Assembly (NCBI GenBank): GCA_022616415.1
Contig: JAKEEU010000107.1
Span: forward strand, 84,681-148,680
Source: Candidatus Zhuqueibacterota bacterium
Lineage (GTDB): Bacteria > Zhuqueibacterota > Zhuqueibacteria > Zhuqueibacterales > Zhuqueibacteraceae
DNA: 64,000 nt
Reading direction: 5' to 3'
Made by a program: the position numbers and the translations under genes. The notes under the pieces are model-generated. The model was given only the letters and a program-made list of their open reading frames with translations. It made no database searches and was not told where the DNA came from. This document shows, one piece after another, positions 43,090 through 53,045 of the stretch; position 1 is the first letter of the stretch, and each line of letters begins with the position of its first letter.

Positions 43090-44901
43090 TCATCGAATTA
43101 ATGTCATTTTTCTCCGTTCAACTTTGTTGCCAACCAGCAGCTCGTAGAAATAAACTCCGCTCGCCACAGTTTTGCCGTTGTGATCGCGGCCATCCCAAGT
43201 CATCGCTTGCTCACCGGCGACAAGCTCGCCATCAACCAAAGTTCGCACGCGATGGCCGGCGAGATCATAAATAACCAAACGAACTTTCTGGCGCTCGTGC
43301 AAATGAAAACGGATAGTGGTTTCGGGATTGAATGGGTTCGGGTAGTTCTGCGCCAGCGCCGGGACCTTTGGAAGAGTTGGTGTTTTCAAAGACGCAACCA
43401 CTGGCTTCTCCAAACCGCCACGTTGCGGGATGATCGCTTGCTGCCGTTGATATCTTGGCAGGATGATATTGAAGGCCTCCACAAGCTCGACGGCGACCGG
43501 ATCGCCATTCTTTGCCATTGTCTGCAACTGGGAGAGAATGGTTTGCGTCGCAGCCAGATCGTTTAGACGATACAAATGAATAACGCCGGCGTTGGCCAAA
43601 AGCTCGGCGGCATTTTCAGAGTTGCTTTGTGTAAATGCAGTCAATTTCGTTAAGGCGTCCGAAGTTTTGCTGGCAACCAAATCGTTTTCCATCAACACCA
43701 GCGCCAGCATTTTGCGAATGGAAGCTGCAACCGCAAGATCATTGGCATACGTGTTGACCAAAGCAAAATCCACCTCGGGTACGCGCGCCTCTTGCAGCTC
43801 GCGGTGCAGCGCCGCCACCACCTCACTGGCTTTGCTCCAATCGCCGGTGCTCAATCCCTGATTGATAGCGGCTTTTAACTCCTCAGTCCATCCAGCCAAT
43901 GTACCGTTCGTTCCGGCGTTGACCGTCAGTCTCATGGCGGTGTTATGATGGCTATCAGCCGGCGGCAGTTCTGCGATCATTCCAGGTTTGAATCCTTTTA
44001 GGTAAGTCGGATCGTAATTCGTGCTTCGGCCCCAACCAACCGGGCTTGGCGCGCTGCTGAGAACCGGTGTGGTGTAAACCGTTCCGGCGACATTGCTTTG
44101 CTGGCCGTTCCAATAACAACGTCGGGCATGGATTTGATAACCGCCGCTCGCTTGCTGCGCTTCGTAACTGGTGTTATCGTGAATCCAGTTGTTGCCATAA
44201 AAAGCAGCCAGGTCTTTGCCAAAATTCGGTGAGCTGGTTGAGGCATAAATGCCGACGCCGGAATTGTTGGCGATTTCGTTGCGGCCTTTGGTGGTATCAG
44301 TATTGGCGCCACAGGCGAGCACATTGCTGTTGATAGCGCAGGTGATACCGCGAGTGCCGTTGGATTTGATCGTATTGCGATGGACATCGGCATTGCAGGA
44401 AATGATGAACCACAGGCCATGGGAGCCGTTGTTGGTAATGTAATTATACTCGATCTTGGCGTTGCAATTGGTGTCGCCAAAGATGCCGGCGTTGGTATTG
44501 TTCTCGATGCGATTGCCGGTGATCGTGGGTTTGGCGTAATCGTAAAGCTCGAAGCCGTAGAAATTGTTTGAAATGGTATTATCTTTAATGAGAGGATGTA
44601 CCGTTGCGCCGCTATAGTTGTTGCCACTGATGGCGAGCCCATCGTTGCTATTATAGCGAGTTTTGCACTTTTCCACCGTCACGTTGTTGCTATTGCCGGT
44701 GTAATTGATTATTATACCGTTCACCGCATATTGCACATCACAGCGGCGCAAAGTGGTCGCATTAGAGTTGGCGGTGATGGTAATGCCGTTCCACGAGCCG
44801 GCCGTGAGTGGCGCGCTGTTGCTGGTGAAGCTGATGCGTTTGTTCGGATCATCGCTGACGGCTGAGATTGCCGTTGACGGTGAGGCTCGTGCCGTTGGCA
44901 A
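43090..44901 (-). CDS. 3' part of a frameshifted beta-helix protein with sorting domain
   Basis: 603-residue frame. Residues about 20-290 are parallel beta-helix repeats rich in Asn (DNTISNNFYGFELYD, NRIENNTNAGIFGD), 340-500 are helical, and about 530-603 form the FlgD-like sorting domain (AQNYPNPFNPETT to RRKMTLIR). The first 15 residues are spurious: the natural upstream sequence is in the next frame, where the choice-of-anchor protein ends in LTVNGNLS and this frame continues AVSDDPNKRISFTS. A 1-2 base change near 44860 has split one gene of about 1,090 codons. Confidence 0.8.
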   Translation of the reverse strand: MPTARASPSTAISAVSDDPNKRISFTSNSAPLTAGSWNGITITANSNATTLRRCDVQYAVNGIIINYTGNSNNVTVEKCKTRYNSNDGLAISGNNYSGATVHPLIKDNTISNNFYGFELYDYAKPTITGNRIENNTNAGIFGDTNCNAKIEYNYITNNGSHGLWFIISCNADVHRNTIKSNGTRGITCAINSNVLACGANTDTTKGRNEIANNSGVGIYASTSSPNFGKDLAAFYGNNWIHDNTSYEAQQASGGYQIHARRCYWNGQQSNVAGTVYTTPVLSSAPSPVGWGRSTNYDPTYLKGFKPGMIAELPPADSHHNTAMRLTVNAGTNGTLAGWTEELKAAINQGLSTGDWSKASEVVAALHRELQEARVPEVDFALVNTYANDLAVAASIRKMLALVLMENDLVASKTSDALTKLTAFTQSNSENAAELLANAGVIHLYRLNDLAATQTILSQLQTMAKNGDPVAVELVEAFNIILPRYQRQQAIIPQRGGLEKPVVASLKTPTLPKVPALAQNYPNPFNPETTIRFHLHERQKVRLVIYDLAGHRVRTLVDGELVAGEQAMTWDGRDHNGKTVASGVYFYELLVGNKVERRKMTLIR

Positions 44902-46360
44902 AAGCCACGGTGGTGCCTGGTAAAATCGTCAGTTTGACGCCGCTGTTCACCGTAACACTGCCGGTGACAAATATAGCGTTGCTCCAGGTGGTGTTCGTAG
45001 CGATAGTGCCGGAGACTTCGGTGGCGCGGCGTAAAACGTATAACCCATCGGGCGCACTGGCCAGAATAGTTCCACTCGGTAGATAAGGATAAACGCCCCA
45101 AGGGCCGTTATAAACCGGGGAAATAAAATTGCTCACGCTGGGCGTGTCATAATAGCCGATCTCTGTGGGATTGGAAGGGTTGGAAACATCGAGAATACGT
45201 ATACCCTTCGTATAATAACTGATGTAGGCTCTGTCGCTTCCACCTTCATTTTTGATGAGCACATGGTGGATGCTGTTGTATTCACCATTTGGTATAGTCG
45301 TGAACGTCGCATCAGCAAACTGAGGCGTTCCAGTTTGGGTCTCGGGTTGTACTTGGTACACTTTCGTGATCGGATACAGATAGCCACTACCCGCCCCACC
45401 AATTGGGTCAATATCCCATACACGCAAGAAATTTCCTCTTTGATACTCACCGTTTGTGGAAAAGGCTGGTGCGGTATTTTTTCCTTCTTCAGTTGAAAAA
45501 AGATATTTGCCATCAGTTGAGATCCAGGTGCTGTGCGTTTCCATAAACAATGAGGAAGGGAGTTGATTCGGGTTCTGACCGCGGAGGGGATTATATATGT
45601 GCTGGCGCTGGGTTGTGGGAGTGACGGTGGTGCCGTTGAAAGTAAAATCCGTGATCACGATGCCGGCATTGAATTGAGAATCGTATACCCGATTGCCACG
45701 AACGTAAGTCGCGTGGGATTGCTCTTTATTGAGACCTGGAATAACCGGAATTTCTCCGATTTTGGTGCTGAAATTGGAAGCTGGACCGTTGACATTGTAA
45801 ACACCTATGTTTACGCCATCGAAAAAATGCGAGAGGAAAAGCAGACCTTGTTCATCAATCTGCAGTGTGTGAACTCTGGTATTGGTCACGACAAATCCCT
45901 CAATGCCTGCAGTCGGGTCGCTGAGATTGTTGATGGCCGTTACCAGATTCACATAGTAAGTCGGAATGCCATCCTGTGCGACAAAGGCGTAGTTATTCCA
46001 GACTTTGACATCCAAAGGAGCATTTTGGTTATTGGCATTCTGATACCTTACCGTCTTTTTGTAGATGGTATTGTTTGGGTCGGTGACATCGACGATTGCC
46101 ACGCCGCTGCCTGAAAGAGAGTTTGTCCCGTCCGAATTACTTTTCAAACAAATCAACGCATATTCCTTGCCTTGGTATGTCCACCCCCAAACATCCGCAA
46201 TGGGACCCTCCTTGGTAAAATCAACGGTTCTGTGATACAGACTGTCGGCGGTTGGCTTGAAACCCGCCAGAACCATATTCTTGCTTGTCTGGCCGAAAGC
46301 TGCCGAGCCTATCATACATGCAAGGCTCAAGGCAACGACTGAAAAGTATTTCTTTTCCAT
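44849..46360 (-). CDS. 5' part of a frameshifted choice-of-anchor B/LVIVD protein
   Basis: 503-residue frame. Signal peptide ending SAAFGQ, then LVIVD-like beta-propeller repeats (GVAIVDVTDPNNTI, IRILDVSNPSNPTEIGYYD), ending in the first coil of a beta-helix. Secreted; probable surface protein. The end (NLSRQR) is an artefact of the frameshift, since coding resemblance continues in the next frame as the beta-helix protein. A shorter paralogue of its first 98 residues lies at 47767-48066. AAGGAGG before the ATG. Confidence 0.82.
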   Translation of the reverse strand: MEKKYFSVVALSLACMIGSAAFGQTSKNMVLAGFKPTADSLYHRTVDFTKEGPIADVWGWTYQGKEYALICLKSNSDGTNSLSGSGVAIVDVTDPNNTIYKKTVRYQNANNQNAPLDVKVWNNYAFVAQDGIPTYYVNLVTAINNLSDPTAGIEGFVVTNTRVHTLQIDEQGLLFLSHFFDGVNIGVYNVNGPASNFSTKIGEIPVIPGLNKEQSHATYVRGNRVYDSQFNAGIVITDFTFNGTTVTPTTQRQHIYNPLRGQNPNQLPSSLFMETHSTWISTDGKYLFSTEEGKNTAPAFSTNGEYQRGNFLRVWDIDPIGGAGSGYLYPITKVYQVQPETQTGTPQFADATFTTIPNGEYNSIHHVLIKNEGGSDRAYISYYTKGIRILDVSNPSNPTEIGYYDTPSVSNFISPVYNGPWGVYPYLPSGTILASAPDGLYVLRRATEVSGTIATNTTWSNAIFVTGSVTVNSGVKLTILPGTTVAFANGTSLTVNGNLSRQR

Positions 46361-46383
46361 GATAACCTCCTTGTCGTTTGGCG

Positions 46384-47757
46384 TTAACGAATGATTAACA
46401 TCTTGCGAATTTGGGTAAAAGATTTTGCTTCTAATTGAATAAAATAAATTCCACTTGGCGCATTACCTCCGTTCTTATGTTTACCGTTCCAGTTGATATG
46501 ATATTCGCCGGGAGATTGAAAACTAGATAAGAGTTCTATCACCTCCTTTCCTGTTATATCATAAATACTCAGCTTAACAAATGACCGATTCTTGATGCGA
46601 TATCGAATTTGGGTTTCAGAATTAAACGGATTGGGATAATTTTGAAACAGATCGTAATCACTTATGAAAAATTCTTTCCGCTCCTTAACTGTTGTAATTG
46701 TTGCCGGGTTCAGTTTATATAAACTATATCGTTCTGAATCTGGATAAAGGAGACCAAAAGTTCCATATAAGGTATTTGAAGCGTTGTTTATCGCTAGATT
46801 GAAAACGCTAATTCGATTTAAAGGCAAACTCGGAAGACCAGTATTCACTCTTTTCCAGTTCTTACCACCGTCCACGCTAGAAAGAACCCCTCCTGATATG
46901 TTGACTAACGCATCACCCCAGTTGCCAATATAAACTACATTTGTATCGATTTCGGAAGCAACTATCCCACTTCGAACAGTCACTCCTTGGGTTAACGAAT
47001 CATTCATTGAAAACCAATTTTTTCCCATATTGTAGCTTTTGTAGATTCCGTTGTCTCGCACGGCTGCGTAAAGCGTTTTGGATTGCTTAATCTTTGCTAT
47101 CGACCAAACAATAGCGTAGAGCGTGTCACCTGTAAATGGATTAATTGAGGCTATGGGCAAGCCGGTACTGATTAGATTCCAGATTTTCCCTTGATCCTCG
47201 CTCTTCCGAACGCCTTGGTAGGTAGCGACATATACTGTCCCCTGCTCCTGATCGACCAACATGTCGATGGCATTGAACCCCGAGGTCGATAGCAACTCCC
47301 AATGTGCTGCACCATCTAAGCTGCGATACATTCCACCGCCGCCAGACAAATCTCCGGCATAAAGAATGTTGCGCTTGGCATCTAACGCCATAGCCCGAAC
47401 CGTATAGTCATGATGATCGGGAACAATACCGGTATCGCTCTTTGTCCAGGTTAATCCGTCATCGCAACTTTTGACCACACCCATTCGCAAGCCATCGCCG
47501 CACACGTAAATCACCTGAGGATTGTTGGGATCAACAATTACATCATAGGGGCGGAAGAGGCCAAATCCTTGCGAATTGACCTGCCAAGTCAATCCTCCAT
47601 CCGTGGTTTTGTGAACGCCGTTTATATAAATGATGCTGCTATTGGTCGGATCAACGGCGATAACCCCAATTATGTTCTCGCGCACCAGCATCCATTGCGG
47701 TTGCTGAGCCAAGACCACGCTGGAAATTAGCGACAAGAATAGAATTAGTGATTTCAT
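46384..47757 (-). CDS. Secreted BNR/sortilin-type propeller with sorting domain, copy 1
   Basis: 457 residues. Signal peptide (VVLAQQ), then photosystem/BNR-like propeller repeats with Asp-box-like pieces (VHKTTDGGLTWQV, VVKSCDDGLTWTKSD, VRKSEDQGKIWNL, SSVDGGKNWKRV), and a C-terminal sorting domain (FQNYPNPFNSETQIRY to IRKMLIIR). Function not known; such proteins bind or hydrolyse glycans in other bacteria, but no catalytic residues can be claimed. It is a close paralogue of the gene at 48087-49445. Confidence 0.82.
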   Translation of the reverse strand: MKSLILFLSLISSVVLAQQPQWMLVRENIIGVIAVDPTNSSIIYINGVHKTTDGGLTWQVNSQGFGLFRPYDVIVDPNNPQVIYVCGDGLRMGVVKSCDDGLTWTKSDTGIVPDHHDYTVRAMALDAKRNILYAGDLSGGGGMYRSLDGAAHWELLSTSGFNAIDMLVDQEQGTVYVATYQGVRKSEDQGKIWNLISTGLPIASINPFTGDTLYAIVWSIAKIKQSKTLYAAVRDNGIYKSYNMGKNWFSMNDSLTQGVTVRSGIVASEIDTNVVYIGNWGDALVNISGGVLSSVDGGKNWKRVNTGLPSLPLNRISVFNLAINNASNTLYGTFGLLYPDSERYSLYKLNPATITTVKERKEFFISDYDLFQNYPNPFNSETQIRYRIKNRSFVKLSIYDITGKEVIELLSSFQSPGEYHINWNGKHKNGGNAPSGIYFIQLEAKSFTQIRKMLIIR

Positions 47758-47766
47758 GGGAGACTC

Positions 47767-48066
47767 CTACTTGATGACATTGTTTGGATCCGTTACATCA
47801 ACGATTGCCACGCCAGAACCAGAGAGATATGGCCCACCACTGAGAGCTCTATTGCTCTTGAGACAGATCAAAGCGTACTCTCTGCCTTGATAGGTCCAGC
47901 CCCAAACATCGGCAATGGGTCCCTCGTCGGCAAAATTAACGGTTCTATGATACAGACTGTCAGCGGTTGGCTTGAAACCTGCCAGAACCATATTCTTGCT
48001 CATCTGAGAAAATGCAGTTTGGCTGAAGAGAAAAACCAAACTCACAACCCAAATCTTCGTTTTCAT
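47767..48066 (-). pseudogene. Truncated copy of the choice-of-anchor B gene
   Basis: 99 residues: signal peptide and then almost the same start as the gene at 44849-46360 (SKNMVLAGFKPTADSLYHRTV, GPIADVWGWTYQG, YALICLKSN, VAIVDVTDPNN), ending abruptly in VIK. The stop comes from DNA just ahead of the next BNR gene. A deletion has removed the rest of this copy. Confidence 0.8.
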
Positions 48067-48086
48067 AACAACCTCCTTGTTTTGAG

Positions 48087-49445
48087 TTAACGTATTAATA
48101 ACATCTTGCGGAATTGAACAAAAGATCCTGCTTTTAACTGAATGAAATAAATTCCATTTGGTACATCACCTCCTTCTGTATTTTTACCATTCCATTGCAT
48201 AAAATAGTTACCCCTGCTTTGCCATTGCTCGACCAGTGAAATCACCTCCTTTCCATTTAAGTCAAAGACTTTCAAAGTAATGTGACTAGCAATTTTTAAG
48301 TCATAGTTCACTTTGGTAGAATTCTTAAAGGGATTAGGGTAATTGGGATGGAGATAAAAATTGAAAGGTTGATCGTTGTTCTCTTTAATTTTCACTTCAG
48401 TAGTGAATATCAAAGGGGCTAATTTATAAATTCCTTGAAGGTCCAAGCCTTGTAACTCCAGATATAACGCATTATCGTGTATGACAAGATTTTTAGCGAC
48501 AATCCATTCTGGCGAAGCGGTGGGAAGACCTTGATGATATCTTTCCCAAGATTGCCCACCGTCAATGCTTCGCCACAGGCCTGACATAATGCCTTGTGGT
48601 ATACTGCTAGCACCGTCAGCAAAGACAACGTTGGTGTCGATTTGAGAAATTACAACGCCACCTTGACCTTTTATCAAACCATTATTTACAGAAAACCAAT
48701 TCTTTCCCGCATTGTAGCTTTTGTAGATTCCGTTACCCCCTACGGCCGCATACAAAGTTCTCGATTGCTTGACTTTTGCAATGGACCAAACTTCAGCGTA
48801 AAGCGTATCGCCCGTAAAAGGATTGATGTAGGCTATTGGCAAGCCATTGTTGATCCCAGTCCAGGTTTTCCCTTGATCTTCGCTCTTCCAAACGCCTTGG
48901 TAGGCAGCGACATATACTATTCCAGTCTCCTCATCAACCAATAAGTCCTTGGCATTAAACCCTGAGGTCGATAGCAACTCCCAACGTGCTGCACCATCTA
49001 TGCTACGATACATTCCACCCCCGCCAGCCAGATCACCGGCGTAAAGGATATTGTGCTTGGCATCCAGCGCCATTGCTCTTACAGTATAACCATGATGATC
49101 GAAAACAATGCCGGTATCGCTCTTTGTCCAGGTTAATCCACCATTACGGCTTTTGACCACACCCATTCCTAAGCCATCACCACTCACGTAAATCACTTGA
49201 GGATTGTTGAGATCAACAATCACATCGTACGGGCCGAAGAGGCCGAATCCTTGTGAATTTACTTGCCAAGTCAAGCCCCCATCCATGGTTTTGTGAACGC
49301 CGTTGATATAAATGATATTGCTGTTGGACGGATCGACGGCGATAACCCCACTGGTGTTCGCGCGCAACAGCGTCCACTGTGGGGTTTGCGCTAAGAGGGC
49401 GGCGTAGTAGAGAAGCGCAGATAAAAACATCGTGACAGACTTCAT
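48087..49445 (-). CDS. Secreted BNR/sortilin-type propeller with sorting domain, copy 2
   Basis: 452 residues, same plan as copy 1: signal peptide (LLAQ), BNR-like repeats (HKTMDGGLTWQV, KSRNGGLTWTKSD, WKSEDQGKTWTG, WRSIDGGQSWERY) and sorting domain (HPNYPNPFKNST to FRKMLLIR). The N-terminal 240 residues are nearly the same as copy 1, while the sorting domains differ more. With the truncated gene downstream it forms the upstream unit of a two-gene tandem duplication. Confidence 0.82.
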   Translation of the reverse strand: MKSVTMFLSALLYYAALLAQTPQWTLLRANTSGVIAVDPSNSNIIYINGVHKTMDGGLTWQVNSQGFGLFGPYDVIVDLNNPQVIYVSGDGLGMGVVKSRNGGLTWTKSDTGIVFDHHGYTVRAMALDAKHNILYAGDLAGGGGMYRSIDGAARWELLSTSGFNAKDLLVDEETGIVYVAAYQGVWKSEDQGKTWTGINNGLPIAYINPFTGDTLYAEVWSIAKVKQSRTLYAAVGGNGIYKSYNAGKNWFSVNNGLIKGQGGVVISQIDTNVVFADGASSIPQGIMSGLWRSIDGGQSWERYHQGLPTASPEWIVAKNLVIHDNALYLELQGLDLQGIYKLAPLIFTTEVKIKENNDQPFNFYLHPNYPNPFKNSTKVNYDLKIASHITLKVFDLNGKEVISLVEQWQSRGNYFMQWNGKNTEGGDVPNGIYFIQLKAGSFVQFRKMLLIR

Positions 49446-49733
49446 AAGATGTTTCCTATTGATTTTTTAGTGGCAAAATAATGCACCAATAAAGCTTGCG
49501 TTCAATGGCGGCGTTTGTAAAATTTCGAAGAGAAGGGAGAAGGGAGAAGGAGAAGGGAGAAGGAGAAGGGAGAAGGAGAAGGGAGAATCCTGATGTCATT
49601 CACGAAGCGTTTATATCCCTCTTCCTGGCGGCAGCCGAATCCGGTTCCAGTTTATCCCATTACGCACGCGGAATATACGGATTTCCGAACTTATTGTCAA
49701 TACTTGTTGCAAAAATTTAATGCGGAATTTGCT
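49446..49733. repeat. Intergenic stretch with tandem GAGAAGG words
   Basis: At about 49529-49587 the words AGAAGGG/AGAAGG are repeated in tandem. They can form a purine-only strand. No gene is supported in this 290-bp gap. Confidence 0.6.
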
Positions 49734-49774
49734 CAAAAAAAGCCCCGATTTCGGTCAAGAATATCGGGGCTTTT
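49734..49774 (-). terminator. Terminator of kamA
   Basis: Stem AAAAGCCCCGAT / ATCGGGGCTTTT (49741-49749 with 49763-49770) and a T-run on the minus strand, 27 bp after the kamA stop. The A/T runs on both sides could stop transcripts from either direction. Confidence 0.85.
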
Positions 49775-49800
49775 CTCATATCGTCTTGATGTTACAGGCG

Positions 49801-51264
49801 CTACAGCAGCTCATGATTCGCCGTTTCAATCGGCTGACCAATCTGGATAACCGGACTGGTTTCCGTGCCGATGCCGAAGGGCTGCCATTTGTGCGTGTCT
49901 TCGCTGCGGAGGCGATGCTTGGCGCCGCCGCGCGCGTGAATTTCCTCAAATCCCATCGGCTCGATATTGAAGCGCTCGCCATCCAACAGGCCGGTGATGC
50001 CGGTTTGCCCGGGCTCCGGACGCTTGGCTTTGCAATACGGGCACGTCGTGGGATCGTGTGGTTTGTAGTCGATGGGTTCTTCGTAGGTGCTGATATAACC
50101 TTCGAAATTGCGCAGCACCACTTTGTGATCCGACATGCTGAGCAAGTAATTCGGCATCAGCGGAATCTTGCCGCCGCCGCCAGGCGCATCGACGACGTAA
50201 GTCGGAATCGCATAACCGGAGGTGTGGCCACGCAAACCTTCGATGATCTCGATCCCTTTTCCCACCGGCGTGCGCAAATGGCCGGAGCCTTCGACCAAAT
50301 CGCATTGATACAAATAATACGGCCGGATGCGAATCTTCACCAGTTCTTGCACCAGCTTGCGCTGAATGTGGACGCAATCATTGACGCCGGCAAGCAAAAC
50401 GCTTTGATTGCCCAAGGGCACACCGGCGCGGGAGAGCCTGTCGCACGCCAGCGCAATCTCCGGCGTAATCTCTTTGGGATGATTGAAGTGCATATTCACC
50501 CACAGCGGATGATATTTGGAAAGCGTCGCGCACAACTCGTCGTCCACGCGCTGCGGCAGGAAAATCGGCACGCGCGTGCCGAGGCGAATAATTTCCAAAT
50601 GCGGAATGGCGCGCAAGCGGGCGAGCAGATTGTCGAGCACTTTGGGCGGCAGGACGAACGGATCGCCGCCGGAGAGCAGCACGTCGCGAATTTGCGGGGT
50701 GCGCGAGATATAATCGATCTGCGCATCGTACTCGGTGCGGCTGAACTGCGCCGTGGGATCGCCGACAATGCGGCTGCGCGTGCAATAACGGCAATAGCTG
50801 GCGCATTGCGTGGTCACCAGCATCAGCACGCGGTCGGGATAGCGATGCACCAAACCCGGCACCGGCGAGTGGCGATCTTCCGCCAACGAATCTTCCATCA
50901 TCGAGGTGAATGGCACCATCTCGGCGTCGGTCGGAATCACCTGCTTGCGGATCGGGCAATCGGAATCATCCGGATCGATCAAAGCCGCAAAATACGGCGT
51001 GATGTCGACGCGAAACAGATTGTTGGCGCGCAACGCCCTTTTTTCGCTTTCAGTGAGATTGACGATCTGGCCCAATTCTTCGACCGAATTGAGGCGGTGC
51101 TTGAGCTGCCAGCGCCAATCATTCCATTGCTCGTCGGGAACCTCGGCCCAAACTTCCGGCCGCGGGGTGAAAGTCTGCTTGTTCGAAGTTGGCGCGCCAT
51201 TTCCGGCGGCAAGTGCCGAGGCGCCGTTGTCGGATTTTTCTCGCAACAAAACGTTGTCGCCCAT
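49801..51264 (-). CDS. kamA: Lysine 2,3-aminomutase (radical SAM)
   Basis: Converts L-lysine to beta-lysine using AdoMet, an iron-sulfur cluster and PLP. 487 residues. Cluster cysteines in CASYCRYCTR (about 152), followed by LLSGGDPF, the PLP and substrate region near QSVLLAGVND, and the zinc-binding C-terminal part (TTCPYCKAKRP). ATG 51264 follows GAAAGGAGC; an upstream in-frame start at 51321 lacks a ribosome site. Beta-lysine could go to lysine fermentation, osmolytes or EF-P modification; no neighbour decides between these. Confidence 0.92.
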   Translation of the reverse strand: MGDNVLLREKSDNGASALAAGNGAPTSNKQTFTPRPEVWAEVPDEQWNDWRWQLKHRLNSVEELGQIVNLTESEKRALRANNLFRVDITPYFAALIDPDDSDCPIRKQVIPTDAEMVPFTSMMEDSLAEDRHSPVPGLVHRYPDRVLMLVTTQCASYCRYCTRSRIVGDPTAQFSRTEYDAQIDYISRTPQIRDVLLSGGDPFVLPPKVLDNLLARLRAIPHLEIIRLGTRVPIFLPQRVDDELCATLSKYHPLWVNMHFNHPKEITPEIALACDRLSRAGVPLGNQSVLLAGVNDCVHIQRKLVQELVKIRIRPYYLYQCDLVEGSGHLRTPVGKGIEIIEGLRGHTSGYAIPTYVVDAPGGGGKIPLMPNYLLSMSDHKVVLRNFEGYISTYEEPIDYKPHDPTTCPYCKAKRPEPGQTGITGLLDGERFNIEPMGFEEIHARGGAKHRLRSEDTHKWQPFGIGTETSPVIQIGQPIETANHELL

Positions 51265-51820
51265 AAGCTGCGCTCCTTTCGTATTTTTAATTTCGTTATT
51301 TTCCCAACGCGGAACCCGCAAGACGGGGCAGCCAAATAAAAGGCAAAATGATTTAGGGCAAAACTATTAAAAGCACTTTCAAGCTAACCATAAGGCAGAA
51401 TGATGGTTCGGCAGAATGATTAAAAAATTATTCTGCCAAATCATCATTCTGCCTTTTGACTGCGCCCGTAGGGTTACAGCGAATGCCGTGCCAGGAAGTT
51501 TCTGAGTATATATCCAGAGAAGCTTTGCCTCAAACCGACAAGTGAATAAAGGAAAATTAACCTCAACGGATTGAAGCAACGCAACGGATGAAAAGCTTTT
51601 ATCGGTTGCGTTGTTTCTATCCGTTGGGAAAACTTGCTCTGTTTGTAAAGGTTTTTGGTGCTCAAAATCTTAGCACCAACTAAGATACGAAAACTTTTGG
51701 AAAGTTCCAAGAAATTGTGCATCTTATGTGATGGCTCTGACCGCATCACGCACAGGAAGACTTTGAAAGGAGCAACAACCCATCAAATGGATTCTGTGGG
51801 ATGAAACAAGCAGGAGAGCT
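51265..51820. repeat. Gene-free stretch with two inverted word repeats
   Basis: About 550 bp. At 51400-51456 AAGGCAGAATGATGG and GGCAGAATGATT are mirrored by ATTCTGCC and CATCATTCTGCCTT. At 51560-51635 CAACGGAT words (with GCAACGCAACGGAT) are mirrored by ATCGGTTGCGTTG and ATCCGTTG. Between them lies CTGCGCCCGTAGG, also found near 42674. I see no gene. Confidence 0.65.
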
Positions 51821-53035
51821 ATGAGCCAAAGCCAGAGGTGGAAGACTTCTGCCGGACGATCGCTTGATTCGGAAACATTTAACGCGTTAATCGCCGCCAT
51901 CCCCGTACTGCAAAATGTGCCGAACCATCTTCTCCGGCAGCTTACGGCGGAGATGCTGCGCACCTACGCCGACGGCGGGATCATTCTTCAGGAGGGCAAG
52001 CTGGCGGATCGGCTAATTGTGATTTTGAAGGGCACGGTCGAGATTCTGCGCGACGGGGTCTTTCTCGTTTCACGCAGCGCCAATGAAATTATCGGCGAGC
52101 TTGGCGTGATGGATAACGTGGCTTACAGCGCCACCGCCGTGGCGTGGGGGACGGTGCAAGTGCTCGCCATTCCGGCGGCGCTGGCAAAAAAGTTTTTGAA
52201 GAACTATCGTTTTACCCTCAATCTCATCAAAATTCTTTCGGCCAAATTGCGCGAGGCCACGGACGACGAGGCGGTGCGCCTGGCCCAGGAAGAAAACATG
52301 TTCGCGGCCTTTCGCAGCCACGTGCATCCGCGCGTGCTCGACGATTTGCTCGCCCGCGGCCTGGAAAATTACGGCGCGCCGCGCTACATCGACTGCGCCA
52401 TTCTATTTGCCGATATCCGCTCGTACACCTCGCTCTCACTCGAAGCCACGCCGGAACAAATCGTCAAAGAGCTGAGCCGCTATCTCGACGGCATGATCGA
52501 GATCATTCACGCGCACGACGGCATGATCGACAAATTCATCGGCGACAACGTCATGGCGGTCTGGGGCTTTGCGCAACCGGCGCGACACCATTCCACACCG
52601 GTATCGTTGGCGCGTCCTCTTCGCGACCTCACACCGATGCGTTTTATGCCCAACGGGCCAAACTCAACGACGGTCGAAGGAAACCATGCGGTGAAAGCAT
52701 TGAACTGCGCCGTTGCCATGTGGAAGGCGGCGCAGAAATACTCTTTTCGCGGCCGGCCGATTGAAATTGGCATTGGGCTGAATTACGGCACGGTGTTCTG
52801 CGGCAACGTCGGCAACGACCGCAAACGGCAATTCACCGTTTTGGGTCATCCGGTCAATTTGGCTTCGCGCTTTGAATCGTTAACCAAAGAACTGAACGCG
52901 CCGATCGTGGTGGGAGAAAATTTTTATCACCAACTCCCGCCGAGGTGCCGCCGCCAATTTCGGGAACATCGCAACGTGAGTGTGCGCGGCCTCGATGCGA
53001 TCACGTGTTATGGGTACGTTGGTGAAAAAAGATAA
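51821..53035 (+). CDS. Class III nucleotidyl cyclase with cyclic-nucleotide-binding domain
   Basis: 404 residues. Residues about 25-150 form a cNMP-binding beta barrel (YADGGIILQEGKLADRL, GELGVMDN). The class III cyclase domain covers about 180-400: metal Asp in FADIRSYTSLS and IGDNVMAVWG, substrate lysine region MIDKFIGD, and transition-state residues in GHPVNLASRFESL. An insertion of about 35 residues (PARHHSTPVSLARPL...) lies after VWGF. It may make cAMP and be tuned by it. No membrane segment. Followed directly by the MutS-like gene. Confidence 0.85.
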   Translation: MSQSQRWKTSAGRSLDSETFNALIAAIPVLQNVPNHLLRQLTAEMLRTYADGGIILQEGKLADRLIVILKGTVEILRDGVFLVSRSANEIIGELGVMDNVAYSATAVAWGTVQVLAIPAALAKKFLKNYRFTLNLIKILSAKLREATDDEAVRLAQEENMFAAFRSHVHPRVLDDLLARGLENYGAPRYIDCAILFADIRSYTSLSLEATPEQIVKELSRYLDGMIEIIHAHDGMIDKFIGDNVMAVWGFAQPARHHSTPVSLARPLRDLTPMRFMPNGPNSTTVEGNHAVKALNCAVAMWKAAQKYSFRGRPIEIGIGLNYGTVFCGNVGNDRKRQFTVLGHPVNLASRFESLTKELNAPIVVGENFYHQLPPRCRRQFREHRNVSVRGLDAITCYGYVGEKR

Positions 53036-53045
53036 ACCGATAAAA

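Noticed and set aside
42834..43274. A 146-codon plus-strand frame over the terminator
   Set aside because: It crosses a terminator and runs antisense into the beta-helix gene; no protein-like features.
49496..49720. A 74-codon plus-strand frame
   Set aside because: Its first half is tandem GAGAAGG words; no ribosome site or family match.
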